Program-made: the position numbers and the translations under genes | NCBI GenBank assembly: GCA_002298915.1 | Contig: DBML01000001.1 | Coordinates: 124,001-188,000, forward strand | DNA from: Clostridium sp. UBA699 | GTDB taxonomy: Bacteria > Bacillota > Clostridia > Clostridiales > Clostridiaceae | Reading direction: 5' to 3' | DNA: 64,000 nucleotides | The notes under the pieces: generated by a model | The model's input: the letters and a program-made list of their open reading frames with translations, nothing else | The model's database searches: none | Told to the model about the DNA's origin: nothing | Shown here: positions 50,650 through 58,274 of the stretch, one piece after another | How the letters are laid out: each line of letters starts with the position of its first letter | Position numbering within the stretch: the first letter of the stretch is position 1

Positions 50650-51192
50650 ATGGGTAAAGCAACTCGAGATTTAAGGACAGAGCATGATGCTACCTTGAAG
50701 GTCCTAAGGATTCTAGACAAAATGCTGATAACTGTCGGGATGGATGATACGGTGAAGCTCAGATATTACGGTGAAATTGTAGATTTTCTTCAAATTTTCG
50801 TTGACAAATGTCACCATGGGAAGGAAGAGAAATTTCTCTTTGCAGAGCTGGAGAATCGCGGTGTAAAAAATGAAGGCGGTCCGATTGGTGATTTGCTAGA
50901 TGAACATGACCAGGGAAGGAGATATATTGCGTCAATGGCCGCAGCTGTAGAATCCAAGGATTTAGAGGGATTCGAAACTGCTGCTGGCGGTTATAGGGAT
51001 CTTATGAGAAGGCACATCGAGAAAGAAAACAATAGCCTTTTCGAAACGGCTGATAAGCTGATGGGCGAAGCAGAGCAGGAGGAACTGTTCATTAAATTCG
51101 AGCAGCATGAGGAAAGCGTAATAGGGCATGGTATCCACGAAAAACTGCACTCAATGATACATAGATGGTCAGAAGACTTTGATGTTGAGTAA
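50650..51192 (+). CDS. Hemerythrin-domain protein
   Basis: A 180-residue four-helix protein with hemerythrin-type iron ligands: TEHDATL (His12, Asp13), HHGKEEKFLF (His55-His56 and Glu60 region), DEHDQGR, and HIEKENNSLF. Such proteins bind oxygen or nitric oxide, or sense them. ATG follows GAAGG. A Crp/Fnr gene remnant directly follows, suggesting that this was once a regulated pair. Confidence 0.88.
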   Translation: MGKATRDLRTEHDATLKVLRILDKMLITVGMDDTVKLRYYGEIVDFLQIFVDKCHHGKEEKFLFAELENRGVKNEGGPIGDLLDEHDQGRRYIASMAAAVESKDLEGFETAAGGYRDLMRRHIEKENNSLFETADKLMGEAEQEELFIKFEQHEESVIGHGIHEKLHSMIHRWSEDFDVE

Positions 51193-51220
51193 ACCTTTTG
51201 AATGCTCAGCGAAAGGCTGC

Positions 51221-51364
51221 TTAAAAAATAATTGTCTTGAATACCTCAGACAGGAGAAGTACAGGCAGAAAAGCGATGTGATCAGGCTGACGATGTCAAG
51301 GAAAGAGCTTGCGCAAAGGCTCGGAATTCCCGGGTCATCCCTGGACCATCACCTTGAAAACCTA
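51221..51364 (+). pseudogene. Fragment of a Crp/Fnr regulator (C-terminal HTH only)
   Basis: Reads LKNNCLEYLRQEKYRQKSDV then IRLTMSRKELAQRLGIPGSS, matching the C-terminal DNA-binding part of Crp/Fnr proteins (compare the intact gene at 15454–16194). The sensor barrel is missing, and the frame runs into a terminator. It lies just after the hemerythrin gene. Confidence 0.7.
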
Positions 51365-51404
51365 GCAGGGGCAGCCGCAAGATTTCAGCTGCCCCTGCTT
51401 TTTT
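51364..51404 (+). terminator. Terminator after hemerythrin/Crp fragment
   Basis: AGCAGGGGCAGC (51364–51375) and GCTGCCCCTGCT (51388–51399) form a perfect 12-bp stem and are followed by six Ts. Confidence 0.92.
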
Positions 51405-51408
51405 GCAT

Positions 51409-51951
51409 CTAAACTCTAAGCAACCCGCGGAAACCCCTGGCAGCGTAGAAGGACGGCGCGCTGTTGTGGTAAACGAACACGTGGTTGTAGCGGCGGTCGG
51501 CGAAGATCGCTCCGCCAAGCTTCCTTATGTCAGGAGGCGTTTTAAGCCAGCTGGAGGTCTTGGTGTCGAAGCTGCCGAGCTTTTGGAGCTCTCGGTACTG
51601 TTCCTCGTTCAGGAGCTCGATCCCCATGGAGGCAGCCATCCCTACGGCGTTGCCTTCAGGGTGGACCCCTTTCTTCTCCCTCTCCTCCTGGCCTTCGAAG
51701 TCGTAGCAGACATTCCTACGCCCATTAGGAGTTTCGGGAGAGCAGTCGCAGAAAATGTACTCGCCAGTAGCTTCATCGAAGCCTATAACGTCCGGTTCGC
51801 CTCCGGTCCGCTCCATCTCGCCAAGCGGCTGGAGTTTTTCCGGGCTGGCCTCCAGCCTTGCCTGCACCTTTTCCCACTCCAGGACCTCGTGCCGGCCCAT
51901 GTTCTTCTCGAAACGGTCTTTCAGCGTAATCATCAGCTCTTCTTTTTTCAT
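51409..51951 (-). CDS. DUF4256-family protein
   Basis: A 180-residue cytosolic protein matching the DUF4256 family as I know it: RFEKNMGRHEVLEWEKVQARL, MERTGGEPDV, FDTKTSSWLKTPPDIRKLGG and a C-terminal ARGFRGLLRV. Function unknown. GGGGG precedes the ATG on the minus strand. Monocistronic and divergent from the GNAT gene. Confidence 0.85.
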   Translation of the reverse strand: MKKEELMITLKDRFEKNMGRHEVLEWEKVQARLEASPEKLQPLGEMERTGGEPDVIGFDEATGEYIFCDCSPETPNGRRNVCYDFEGQEEREKKGVHPEGNAVGMAASMGIELLNEEQYRELQKLGSFDTKTSSWLKTPPDIRKLGGAIFADRRYNHVFVYHNSAPSFYAARGFRGLLRV

Positions 51952-52094
51952 GGCTTGTTTCCCCCTTTTCGTTTTAAACCTATTATAATTTTACTACAAC
52001 AGGAATGTTTTTTGAATCGCTCTCGTGTATGCTATAATTAAGAATAAGAGTGAGAACAAAAAATCAAATAGGATGAGAGGGAGGCACACTGTTT

Positions 52095-52526
52095 ATGGAA
52101 TTCAGAAACGCAACGGCAGAAGACTTTGACATAGCCTTTGATTACATCGAAAAGCTTTGGACTTACAACACCTACGACAAAGAGGTAATTAGGAAGGTGT
52201 ATAACGATGTCCTGGCAAACGACAACGATTTTGCCTTTTTCCTTTTCGATGACGGCAAGCCTAAAGGTTTCTGCCATGGAACTTTCTTCAACACTTTCTG
52301 GCTATCAGGCCAAACCTGCTACTTATCAAGCATAATAACAAACCAGGGGGAGAGAAAAAAGGGCTACGGAGCAAAGATGATGGACCGCGTCAAGGAAATG
52401 GCAAAGGATAGGGGCTGCCACGCAATAGTGCTGGATTCCGGAATGCCAAGGACTGAAGCACACAGTTTCTACGAAACCTACGGGTTCGACAAGTGCGCGT
52501 ACTGCTTTGAATTGAAACTAGACTGA
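52095..52526 (+). CDS. GNAT-family N-acetyltransferase
   Basis: A 143-residue acetyltransferase. The acetyl-CoA loop is GERKKGYGAKMM (about residues 91–102), preceded by the beta strand LSSIITNQ and followed by DSGMPRTEAHSFYETYGF. The substrate is unknown. It is followed after about 20 bases by the MoaE-like gene in the same direction. Confidence 0.85.
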   Translation: MEFRNATAEDFDIAFDYIEKLWTYNTYDKEVIRKVYNDVLANDNDFAFFLFDDGKPKGFCHGTFFNTFWLSGQTCYLSSIITNQGERKKGYGAKMMDRVKEMAKDRGCHAIVLDSGMPRTEAHSFYETYGFDKCAYCFELKLD

Positions 52527-52545
52527 CAGAAGGGGAGAGTTGATG

Positions 52546-52953
52546 ATGGCAGACGCAAAAGCTAAAAGGATTCCGCCTTCAATGGACGAGTGGCTGAAGG
52601 AGGCAAAAGCCGTCCCGGATGCTTCGAAGGTCGGGATGTTCCTGGTTCACAACGGCGTTGTTCGGCAAACGCCCAAAGCAAAGGTGCGACAGGGGATTGA
52701 CGACGGTTCCCTGGTAACGGGTATGGAATTTGCCTATGACGCAGCGAAGGTCGATGCAGCTGTTGCAGAAACCTATGCGCTGGACGGGATATTCCATGTC
52801 AGGGTCTGGCTGAACGAAGGTCAGCTTGAGCTCGGCGACGACATAATGTACGTGCTGATAGGCGGTGACATCAGGCCGCATGTAATCGATGCGCTGCAGT
52901 ACCTGGTAGGAAAGATCAAGAACGAATGCGTTGTCGAGATTGAACAAAAATAA
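52546..52953 (+). CDS. MoaE-like molybdopterin synthase subunit/Moco protein
   Basis: A 135-residue protein of a clostridial MoaE-like family: PSMDEWLKEAKAVPDASKVG, then MFLVHNGVVRQTPKAKVR, VWLNEGQLELGDDIMYVLIGGDIR and a C-terminal VEIEQK. MoaE transfers sulfur to cPMP with MoaD. Start ATG 52546 is eight bases after GGGGAG; ATG 52543 is also possible. It could complement mog and moaC at 13 kb, but no moaD is visible beside it. Confidence 0.7.
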   Translation: MADAKAKRIPPSMDEWLKEAKAVPDASKVGMFLVHNGVVRQTPKAKVRQGIDDGSLVTGMEFAYDAAKVDAAVAETYALDGIFHVRVWLNEGQLELGDDIMYVLIGGDIRPHVIDALQYLVGKIKNECVVEIEQK

Positions 52954-52962
52954 CCATACAGA

Positions 52963-52991
52963 AAATCCGTCACAAAAGTGGCGGATTTTTA
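52963..52991 (+). terminator. Terminator after the MoaE-like gene
   Basis: AAATCCGTCAC (52963–52973) and GTGGCGGATTT (52978–52988) form an 11-bp stem with one G·T pair and an AAAA loop. Confidence 0.88.
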
Positions 52992-53148
52992 CGTCCGCAG
53001 TTTTTTGAAAGCTTGATTTTGGTAAAGGTCATCTAAGCAGATGTATGATCTTTTCCAGGACATGCACAGTGAACCTCGACTTAGCCCTTCAAGTGATGTA
53101 TAATGTCAAGCAGAAAGACTGGTTTAAATGAGAAGGAGCCATAGATAT

Positions 53149-54105
53149 ATGAATTTTTATTTCGCACCTCTTGAAGGCGTGACCGGGCACATCTACAGGA
53201 ACGCCCATAGCGCTTTTTTTGACAACATAGACAAGTATTTTGCGCCGTTCATCGTGGCGAACCGGAGTGAAAGCTTCACAACGCGCGAGCTCAACGACCT
53301 TCTGCCGGAGCACAATGAAGGCATTGTTCTTGTACCACAGATACTTACCAACAATGCGGAGGATTTCATACACACATCTAAAAAGCTCGAAAGGCTGGGT
53401 TATTCTGAGATCAACCTCAACCTTGGATGCCCTTCAGGAACAGTCGTCTCAAAAAACAGGGGATCTGGCTTCCTCGCGAAAAAGGAGGAGCTCGATGCTT
53501 TTCTGGAAGAGATATTTTCCCGGTCCTCGGCCAAAATCTCGGTCAAGACTAGGATAGGAAAAGAGCAGCCGGAGGAGTTCTATGAGCTGATCCGGATATT
53601 CAACAAGTACCCAATGGAAGAACTGATCATCCACCCAAGGGTGCAGAAGGATTATTACAAAAACAAACCGGATTTAAAGATGTTCGGGGAAGCGCTGGGC
53701 ATAAGCAGGAACAAAGTCTGCTACAACGGCGACATATTCACTGTCAAGGACTATCAGGAGTTTGCCGCAGCTTTTCCAGGTGTGGAGAACATTATGCTCG
53801 GCAGGGGGCTGATAACCAATCCTGCATTGGCGAGCTGCATCAAAAACGGTACGAAGCCCGACAAACAGGTGCTCAAGGAGTTCCACGACAGGATCTACGA
53901 AGGCTACAGGAAGACTCTCTTCGGGGAAAGGAACGTGCTTTTCAAAATGAAGGAAGTATGGTTTTACATGATCTGCATGTTTTCAGACAATGCGAGATAC
54001 GCCAAAAAGATCAGGAAATCAGAAAGGCTGTTCGACTACGAGGCTGCTGTGTCCAGCCTCTTCAGGGAGCAGGAGGTTTTGGACGGATCGGGCTACGAAT
54101 ATTAA
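53149..54105 (+). CDS. dus: tRNA-dihydrouridine synthase (Dus)
   Basis: A 318-residue FMN-dependent enzyme reducing uridines in tRNA. Motifs: FAPLEGVTGHIYRNAH at the N-terminus (FMN-binding barrel), INLNLGCPSGTV with the catalytic Cys in GCPSG, VKTRIG, HPRVQKDYY and GRGLITNPAL. ATG 53149 gives the usual N-terminus MNFYFAPLEG; an in-frame ATG at 53128 also exists. GAAGGAG lies upstream. Confidence 0.9.
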   Translation: MNFYFAPLEGVTGHIYRNAHSAFFDNIDKYFAPFIVANRSESFTTRELNDLLPEHNEGIVLVPQILTNNAEDFIHTSKKLERLGYSEINLNLGCPSGTVVSKNRGSGFLAKKEELDAFLEEIFSRSSAKISVKTRIGKEQPEEFYELIRIFNKYPMEELIIHPRVQKDYYKNKPDLKMFGEALGISRNKVCYNGDIFTVKDYQEFAAAFPGVENIMLGRGLITNPALASCIKNGTKPDKQVLKEFHDRIYEGYRKTLFGERNVLFKMKEVWFYMICMFSDNARYAKKIRKSERLFDYEAAVSSLFREQEVLDGSGYEY

Positions 54106-54133
54106 TTTTTCATAGATCAGGAGGATGATGGGA

Positions 54134-54681
54134 ATGAAAATAATGGTGATTACTTCCAGCCCCAACAAGGACGGCTTGACAGCAGCCTGCGGGGCAGAAG
54201 CTAAAAAGGGCGCAGAGCTGGGCTCTGCGCAGGTAGAGCTGGTCGACCTCAACGAGCTGAACATGCCCCGCTGCCAGGCCTGCGGCAACGGCTGGGGCAC
54301 TTGCCGAGACAAGCATTTTTGCCAGGTGGAGGACGATTTTCAAAACCTTCATTCGAAGATTGCGGCAGCGGACGGATATGTTTTCATAACGCCTGTTACT
54401 GGCATGACATGAGCGAATCGCTAAAGGCTTTCATCGACAGGCTCAGAAGGTGCGAAGCCTTCAGCGATAAAAATGTTCTGGCTGGGAAGCCCTTCATATG
54501 CGTTGCTGCTCCAGGAGGCAGCGGAAACGGCGCAGTTTCCTGCCTGGCCTCTTTCGAAAGGTTCGTGGACCATGTCAAAGGCGTGAAATACGATTTCATA
54601 AGCATAACGAGAAGAAGCAGGGAGTACAAGCTTGCGACCATAAGGGAAGCTGCGAAAAGCATGGCGGAAAACCGTCTGTAA
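54134..54681 (+). pseudogene. NADPH-dependent FMN reductase-like gene with frameshift
   Basis: An about 183-residue flavodoxin-like reductase (KIMVITSSPNKDGLT … VELVDLNELNMPRCQACGNG … KHFCQVEDDF). Near 54395 the frame needs one extra T: CCT GTT-AC TGG must become GTT TAC TGG to continue as ITPVYWHDMSESLKAFIDRL in the next frame. As given, translation stops at TGA 54410–54412. The downstream half remains open to TAA 54679–54681 with no other damage. It may be a recent single-base deletion or a base-calling error. AGGAGG precedes ATG 54134 by nine bases. Confidence 0.8.
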
Positions 54682-54688
54682 GGGCCCT

Positions 54689-55555
54689 TTACCTTGAGGT
54701 CGCTATCAGCAATATGCCTGCGAAGATGAATAAGGTGCCCAGGATCTTCTTCTCAGCAAACTTTTCCTTAAGGTAAACCGTGCCTATTATGCTACCGAAC
54801 ACGATAGACACCTCCCTGACCGCAGCAGTGTAGCTAACCTGGCTCTGCGACATGGCGATGAGTACGAGGAAGTATGCGGAGGACAGCAGAAGGGCGACAA
54901 TGAATACATTTCGCCTGTTCGATCTCCACTCCGCAGCGATAGCTTCGCGTTTCCTTGAAAGCATGAACGGGAGAAGAAGCAGAGCTGCTGTTAGAAATTT
55001 TACGTAGATCAGCATGGTGCTGTCTACATATGCAAGGGCGAGCTTGTCTATGTTCGAGTAAAGCCCGGTCGTGACACCTGTCAGGATTGCGTACTTTGAA
55101 GCAGGCTCCTTAAGATATGTGAAGGGCTCAAGCAGCCCTTTTGGCCCGAAGTTCCTTATATGTATGACATATATGCCTATTACGATGGCCATGATCCCCA
55201 GTACACCCTTTGCGGTGACCACCTCTCCCAGGAAAATCGTGGTTATCAGGGCTACAATAACAGGCGCCAATCCCCTGGACAAAGGGTAGACCAGGGACAA
55301 GTCTCCATGCTTATAAGCGCTTGCAAGCAGGAAGAAGTAGCCTGCTTCGCAGCAGCCGGACAGCACCATCAACATCCAGCCGTAGCTTGACACTGGCTGG
55401 TACACGAAGCAGAAAGGCACGAAAAACAGGACTGAAAATGCGGTTAGCGCCATCCAGTTGAAGACCTGCTTATCGAGGCTTTTTTTGACGATTGTATTCC
55501 AGGTGCTGTGGAACAGGGCTGCAACCGATAGGATAAGAATTGTGCCAAGACCCAT
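54689..55555 (-). CDS. EamA/DMT-family transporter
   Basis: A 288-residue membrane protein with about ten hydrophobic helices in two repeated halves, typical of the drug/metabolite transporter superfamily (SRGLAPVIVALIT; YLKEKFAEKKILGTLFIFAG). Substrates vary (amino acids, metabolites) and cannot be told here. ATG 55555 follows GGAGG; an upstream ATG overlaps that site. Terminates close to the converging flavoprotein gene. Confidence 0.85.
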   Translation of the reverse strand: MGLGTILILSVAALFHSTWNTIVKKSLDKQVFNWMALTAFSVLFFVPFCFVYQPVSSYGWMLMVLSGCCEAGYFFLLASAYKHGDLSLVYPLSRGLAPVIVALITTIFLGEVVTAKGVLGIMAIVIGIYVIHIRNFGPKGLLEPFTYLKEPASKYAILTGVTTGLYSNIDKLALAYVDSTMLIYVKFLTAALLLLPFMLSRKREAIAAEWRSNRRNVFIVALLLSSAYFLVLIAMSQSQVSYTAAVREVSIVFGSIIGTVYLKEKFAEKKILGTLFIFAGILLIATSR

Positions 55556-55672
55556 GACTATTCCTCCGATCAAAGGCAGAAGCCGTCAAAAGGCTCCCGT
55601 TTCGTTGATTTCATTATATACAACAGCAGTGGCCATAACAATGGAATATTTACAGTATTCTGAAAAAAAGTG

Positions 55673-55702
55673 TTGACAAACAACGCCATAGTATAATATC
55701 AT
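55673..55702 (+). promoter_or_regulatory. Promoter of the tandem T-box serine operon
   Basis: TTGACA (55673–55678) is a perfect -35. TATAAT (55692–55697) follows after 13 bases, shorter than normal; TATCAT (55697–55702) at 18 bases is an alternative -10. Confidence 0.55.
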
Positions 55703-55732
55703 GAGTTCTATACAAAAAAACATAAGCTTCCA

Positions 55733-55951
55733 ATGAAGAGAACAGTAGCAGCAGATAGAGGGAAAGAGAGTCAGTGGCGGTGAAAACTGATGCCGACTAA
55801 TGCTGTGAATCCGCCTCGGAGGAATACTGCGACGAGCAGTACGGTGAAACCGATAAATTGTTTGAGAGGATCGCCAGATATTCATCTGGAGGTCAATTAG
55901 GGTGGCAACGCGAGTCAATCGTCCCTTTATAGGGATTGATCGGCTTTTTTT
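55733..55951 (+). promoter_or_regulatory. T-box leader 1 (tRNA-Ser, UCC specifier)
   Basis: A full T-box: stem I with loop-E elements AGTA (5' side) and GAA (3' side), the latter directly followed by TCC, a serine codon, in GTGAATCCGCC (55804–55814). The conserved AGGGTGGCAACGCG T-box is at 55899–55912. The terminator hairpin TCCCT/AGGGA with flanking TCAA/TTGA ends in a T run. Uncharged tRNA-Ser should stabilise the antiterminator and allow readthrough. Confidence 0.92.
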
Positions 55952-55975
55952 ATTACAAAAAATTAAATAGTTTCC

Positions 55976-56195
55976 AGTGAAGAGAACAGTAACAGCAGAT
56001 AGAGGGAAAGAGAGTCAGTGGCAGGTGAAAACTGATGCCGACTAATGCTGTGAATCCGCCTCGGAGGAATGCTGCGACGAGCAGCACGGCGAAACCGATA
56101 AATTGATTGAGAGGACCACGGGCAAAGTGCCTGCTGGTCAATTAGGGTGGCAACGCGAGTCAATCGTCCCTTCACAGGGATTGATTGGCTTTTTA
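55976..56195 (+). promoter_or_regulatory. T-box leader 2 (tRNA-Ser, UCC specifier)
   Basis: A second complete T-box, nearly identical to the first across stem I and the T-box (AGGGTGGCAACGCG at 56144–56157), again with GAA-TCC as specifier and its own TCCC/GGGA terminator and T run. Differences concentrate in stem II/III and the loop before the T-box. The serine genes thus need two antitermination events in series. Confidence 0.92.
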
Positions 56196-56238
56196 TATTA
56201 AAAATACAAAAATATTACATAAACAGGAGGAGATTTCA

Positions 56239-57315
56239 ATGTACAAAAAATTATTTATCCCAGGTCCGGTGGACGTAGCGGAGGATGTGCTTCAGAAGAT
56301 GGCTACTCCCATGATTGGACACAGAAGCAAGGATGCTTCAGCGCTTCAGAGAGGCATAAGCGACAAGCTCAGGAAGGTATTCAACACGAAGGAGGAGATC
56401 CTACTTTCAACCTCATCGGGAACAGGCCTTATGGAAGGGGCGATACGCTCATGCACCGCAAAAAGAGCCGCTGTCTTCTCAGTAGGAGCTTTCGGGAAAA
56501 GGTGGTACGAGATGGCTCTTTTCAACAACGTGCCTGCTGACCTGTTCGAAGTTGAATGGGGCAAAGCTGTAACCGCCCGTATGGTGGACGAGGCTCTGGC
56601 AACAGGCAAATATGACCTCGTAACCATAACCCACAACGAAACCTCGACTGGGATCATGAACCCGGTGGCCGAGATTGCAGAAGTGATGAAGAAATACCCT
56701 GAGGTTGTTTACTGCCTTGACACCGTAAGCTCGATGGGCGGAACGAGGATAGACGTGGACGCTCTCGGAGTTGACATATGCATAACCTCGACCCAGAAAG
56801 CGCTTGCCCTTCCACCGGGAATGGCGGTATGCTCTTTCTCGCAGAAGGCGGTCGAGAGGGCCAAGACGGTCCCCTACAGAGGATTGTATTTCGACTTGCT
56901 CTCGCTCTACGACTACATCCAGAAAAAGGATTACCAGTATCCTTCAACCCCGTCGCTCTCGCACATGTTCGCGATGGACTATCAGCTCGACAAGATGCTG
57001 GCAGAAGGGCTGGACAACAGGTACAGGAGGCATGCGGAGTGCGCGCAGATCGTGAGGGACTGGGCCAGGAAACACTTCGAAATCTTCACCGACGAGAGGT
57101 ACCTTTCGGACACGCTTACCGTCATAAACAACACCAGGGGGATAAACGTAGGCGACCTGAACAAGGAGCTTGGCAATAGGGGCTTCCAGATATCGAACGG
57201 CTACGGCAGCATGAAGGAAAAGACATTCAGGATAGCCCACATGGCGGAATGCACTAAGGAAGGCATCGAGGTGCTTTTGAGAAACATCGAAGACATACTT
57301 GGATTGGAGGGCTAA
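56239..57315 (+). CDS. Class V aminotransferase, probable phosphoserine aminotransferase
   Basis: A 358-residue PLP enzyme. MYKKLFIPGPVDVAEDVLQKM at the N-terminus and STSSGTGLMEGAI fit class V. The PLP-binding Asp is in CLDTVSSMGGTRIDVD, and the Schiff-base lysine in ICITSTQKALALPPG. It resembles alanine–glyoxylate/serine–pyruvate aminotransferases, but its position upstream of serA, behind serine T-boxes, makes phosphoserine aminotransferase activity the best inference. GGAGGAG precedes ATG 56239. Confidence 0.85.
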   Translation: MYKKLFIPGPVDVAEDVLQKMATPMIGHRSKDASALQRGISDKLRKVFNTKEEILLSTSSGTGLMEGAIRSCTAKRAAVFSVGAFGKRWYEMALFNNVPADLFEVEWGKAVTARMVDEALATGKYDLVTITHNETSTGIMNPVAEIAEVMKKYPEVVYCLDTVSSMGGTRIDVDALGVDICITSTQKALALPPGMAVCSFSQKAVERAKTVPYRGLYFDLLSLYDYIQKKDYQYPSTPSLSHMFAMDYQLDKMLAEGLDNRYRRHAECAQIVRDWARKHFEIFTDERYLSDTLTVINNTRGINVGDLNKELGNRGFQISNGYGSMKEKTFRIAHMAECTKEGIEVLLRNIEDILGLEG

Positions 57316-57318
57316 TAG

Positions 57319-58227
57319 ATGATAAGGGTACTTGCATCAGACGGAATGGATAAGGCGGCGGCAGCAAAGCTCCGCGATATGGGCTTCGAGGTTGTCGAAC
57401 AGTTCTATGAACCTGAACAGCTGGGAGAGGAGCTGAAAGACTACGACGTTCTCGTGGTTAGGTCAGCAACAAAAGTAAGGAAGCCGATCATCGATGCAGC
57501 AGCAGGCGGAAGGCTTAAGCTCATAATCCGCGCAGGGGTGGGCATCGACAACATCGACGCAGACTATGCTGCTGAAAAAGGAATAAAGGTCACAAACACT
57601 CCGAACTCAAGCAGCGCATCGGTCGCAGAGCTTGCGATCGGCCACATGTTCGCGCTGGCAAGGTTCATCGCAGCTGCCAACGTCACCATGAGGGAAGGGA
57701 AATGGGAGAAGAAAAAATACAAAGGGATCGAACTAGCAGGGAAGACGCTTGGACTTGTGGGCTTCGGCAGGATATCGAGGGAGGTCGCAAGGATTGCACA
57801 AGCTCTCGGCATGACAGTGCTTTACACCGACATCATAGGTGAAGCGGAGAACTGCACCTGCGAGTACTGCCGCTTCGCAGATGTTCTCAAAAGATCCGAT
57901 TTCGTTTCGCTTCACATACCTTTCCTTAAGGAAAACGGTCCGACCATAGGCGCCGGCGAGATAGCGATGATGAAGGACGGAGCATATCTGATAAACTGCG
58001 CCAGGGGCGGGGTCGTGTCTGAGGAAGCCCTGCTGGACGCGCTCAACACAGGGAAGCTCGCAGGAGCGGGGATCGATGTTTTCGAGGAGGAACCTACCAA
58101 GAACCTGGAACTGGTAAACCATCCTAACGTCTCGGTGACGCCGCACATTGGAGCATCTACAGCCGAGGCCCAGAAAAGGATAGGCGGCGAGACAGTTGCA
58201 GTGATAACCGAATTCTTCGGCAGGTAG
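57319..58227 (+). CDS. serA: D-3-phosphoglycerate dehydrogenase SerA
   Basis: A 302-residue short-form dehydrogenase catalysing the first step of serine synthesis. NAD-binding GLVGFGRISREVA, catalytic Arg in NCARGGVVSEEALLDAL, Glu in DVFEEEP and His in TPHIGAST are all in place. No C-terminal ACT domain is present, so serine feedback inhibition through it is not expected; regulation is probably by the T-boxes. GGAGGG lies upstream of ATG 57319. Confidence 0.93.
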   Translation: MIRVLASDGMDKAAAAKLRDMGFEVVEQFYEPEQLGEELKDYDVLVVRSATKVRKPIIDAAAGGRLKLIIRAGVGIDNIDADYAAEKGIKVTNTPNSSSASVAELAIGHMFALARFIAAANVTMREGKWEKKKYKGIELAGKTLGLVGFGRISREVARIAQALGMTVLYTDIIGEAENCTCEYCRFADVLKRSDFVSLHIPFLKENGPTIGAGEIAMMKDGAYLINCARGGVVSEEALLDALNTGKLAGAGIDVFEEEPTKNLELVNHPNVSVTPHIGASTAEAQKRIGGETVAVITEFFGR

Positions 58228-58232
58228 CAAAA

Positions 58233-58274
58233 AGCTGAATAGTCCTCCGGATTTCTCCGGAGGACTATTCAGCT
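58233..58274. terminator. 19-bp stem terminator between serA and the helicase
   Basis: A perfect 19-bp stem spans 58233–58251 and 58256–58274 with a TTTC loop; T-rich DNA follows on the minus side (TTTTTGC). The minus-strand helicase stop codon lies inside the stem. It mainly ends the helicase transcript and probably also serA. Confidence 0.9.
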
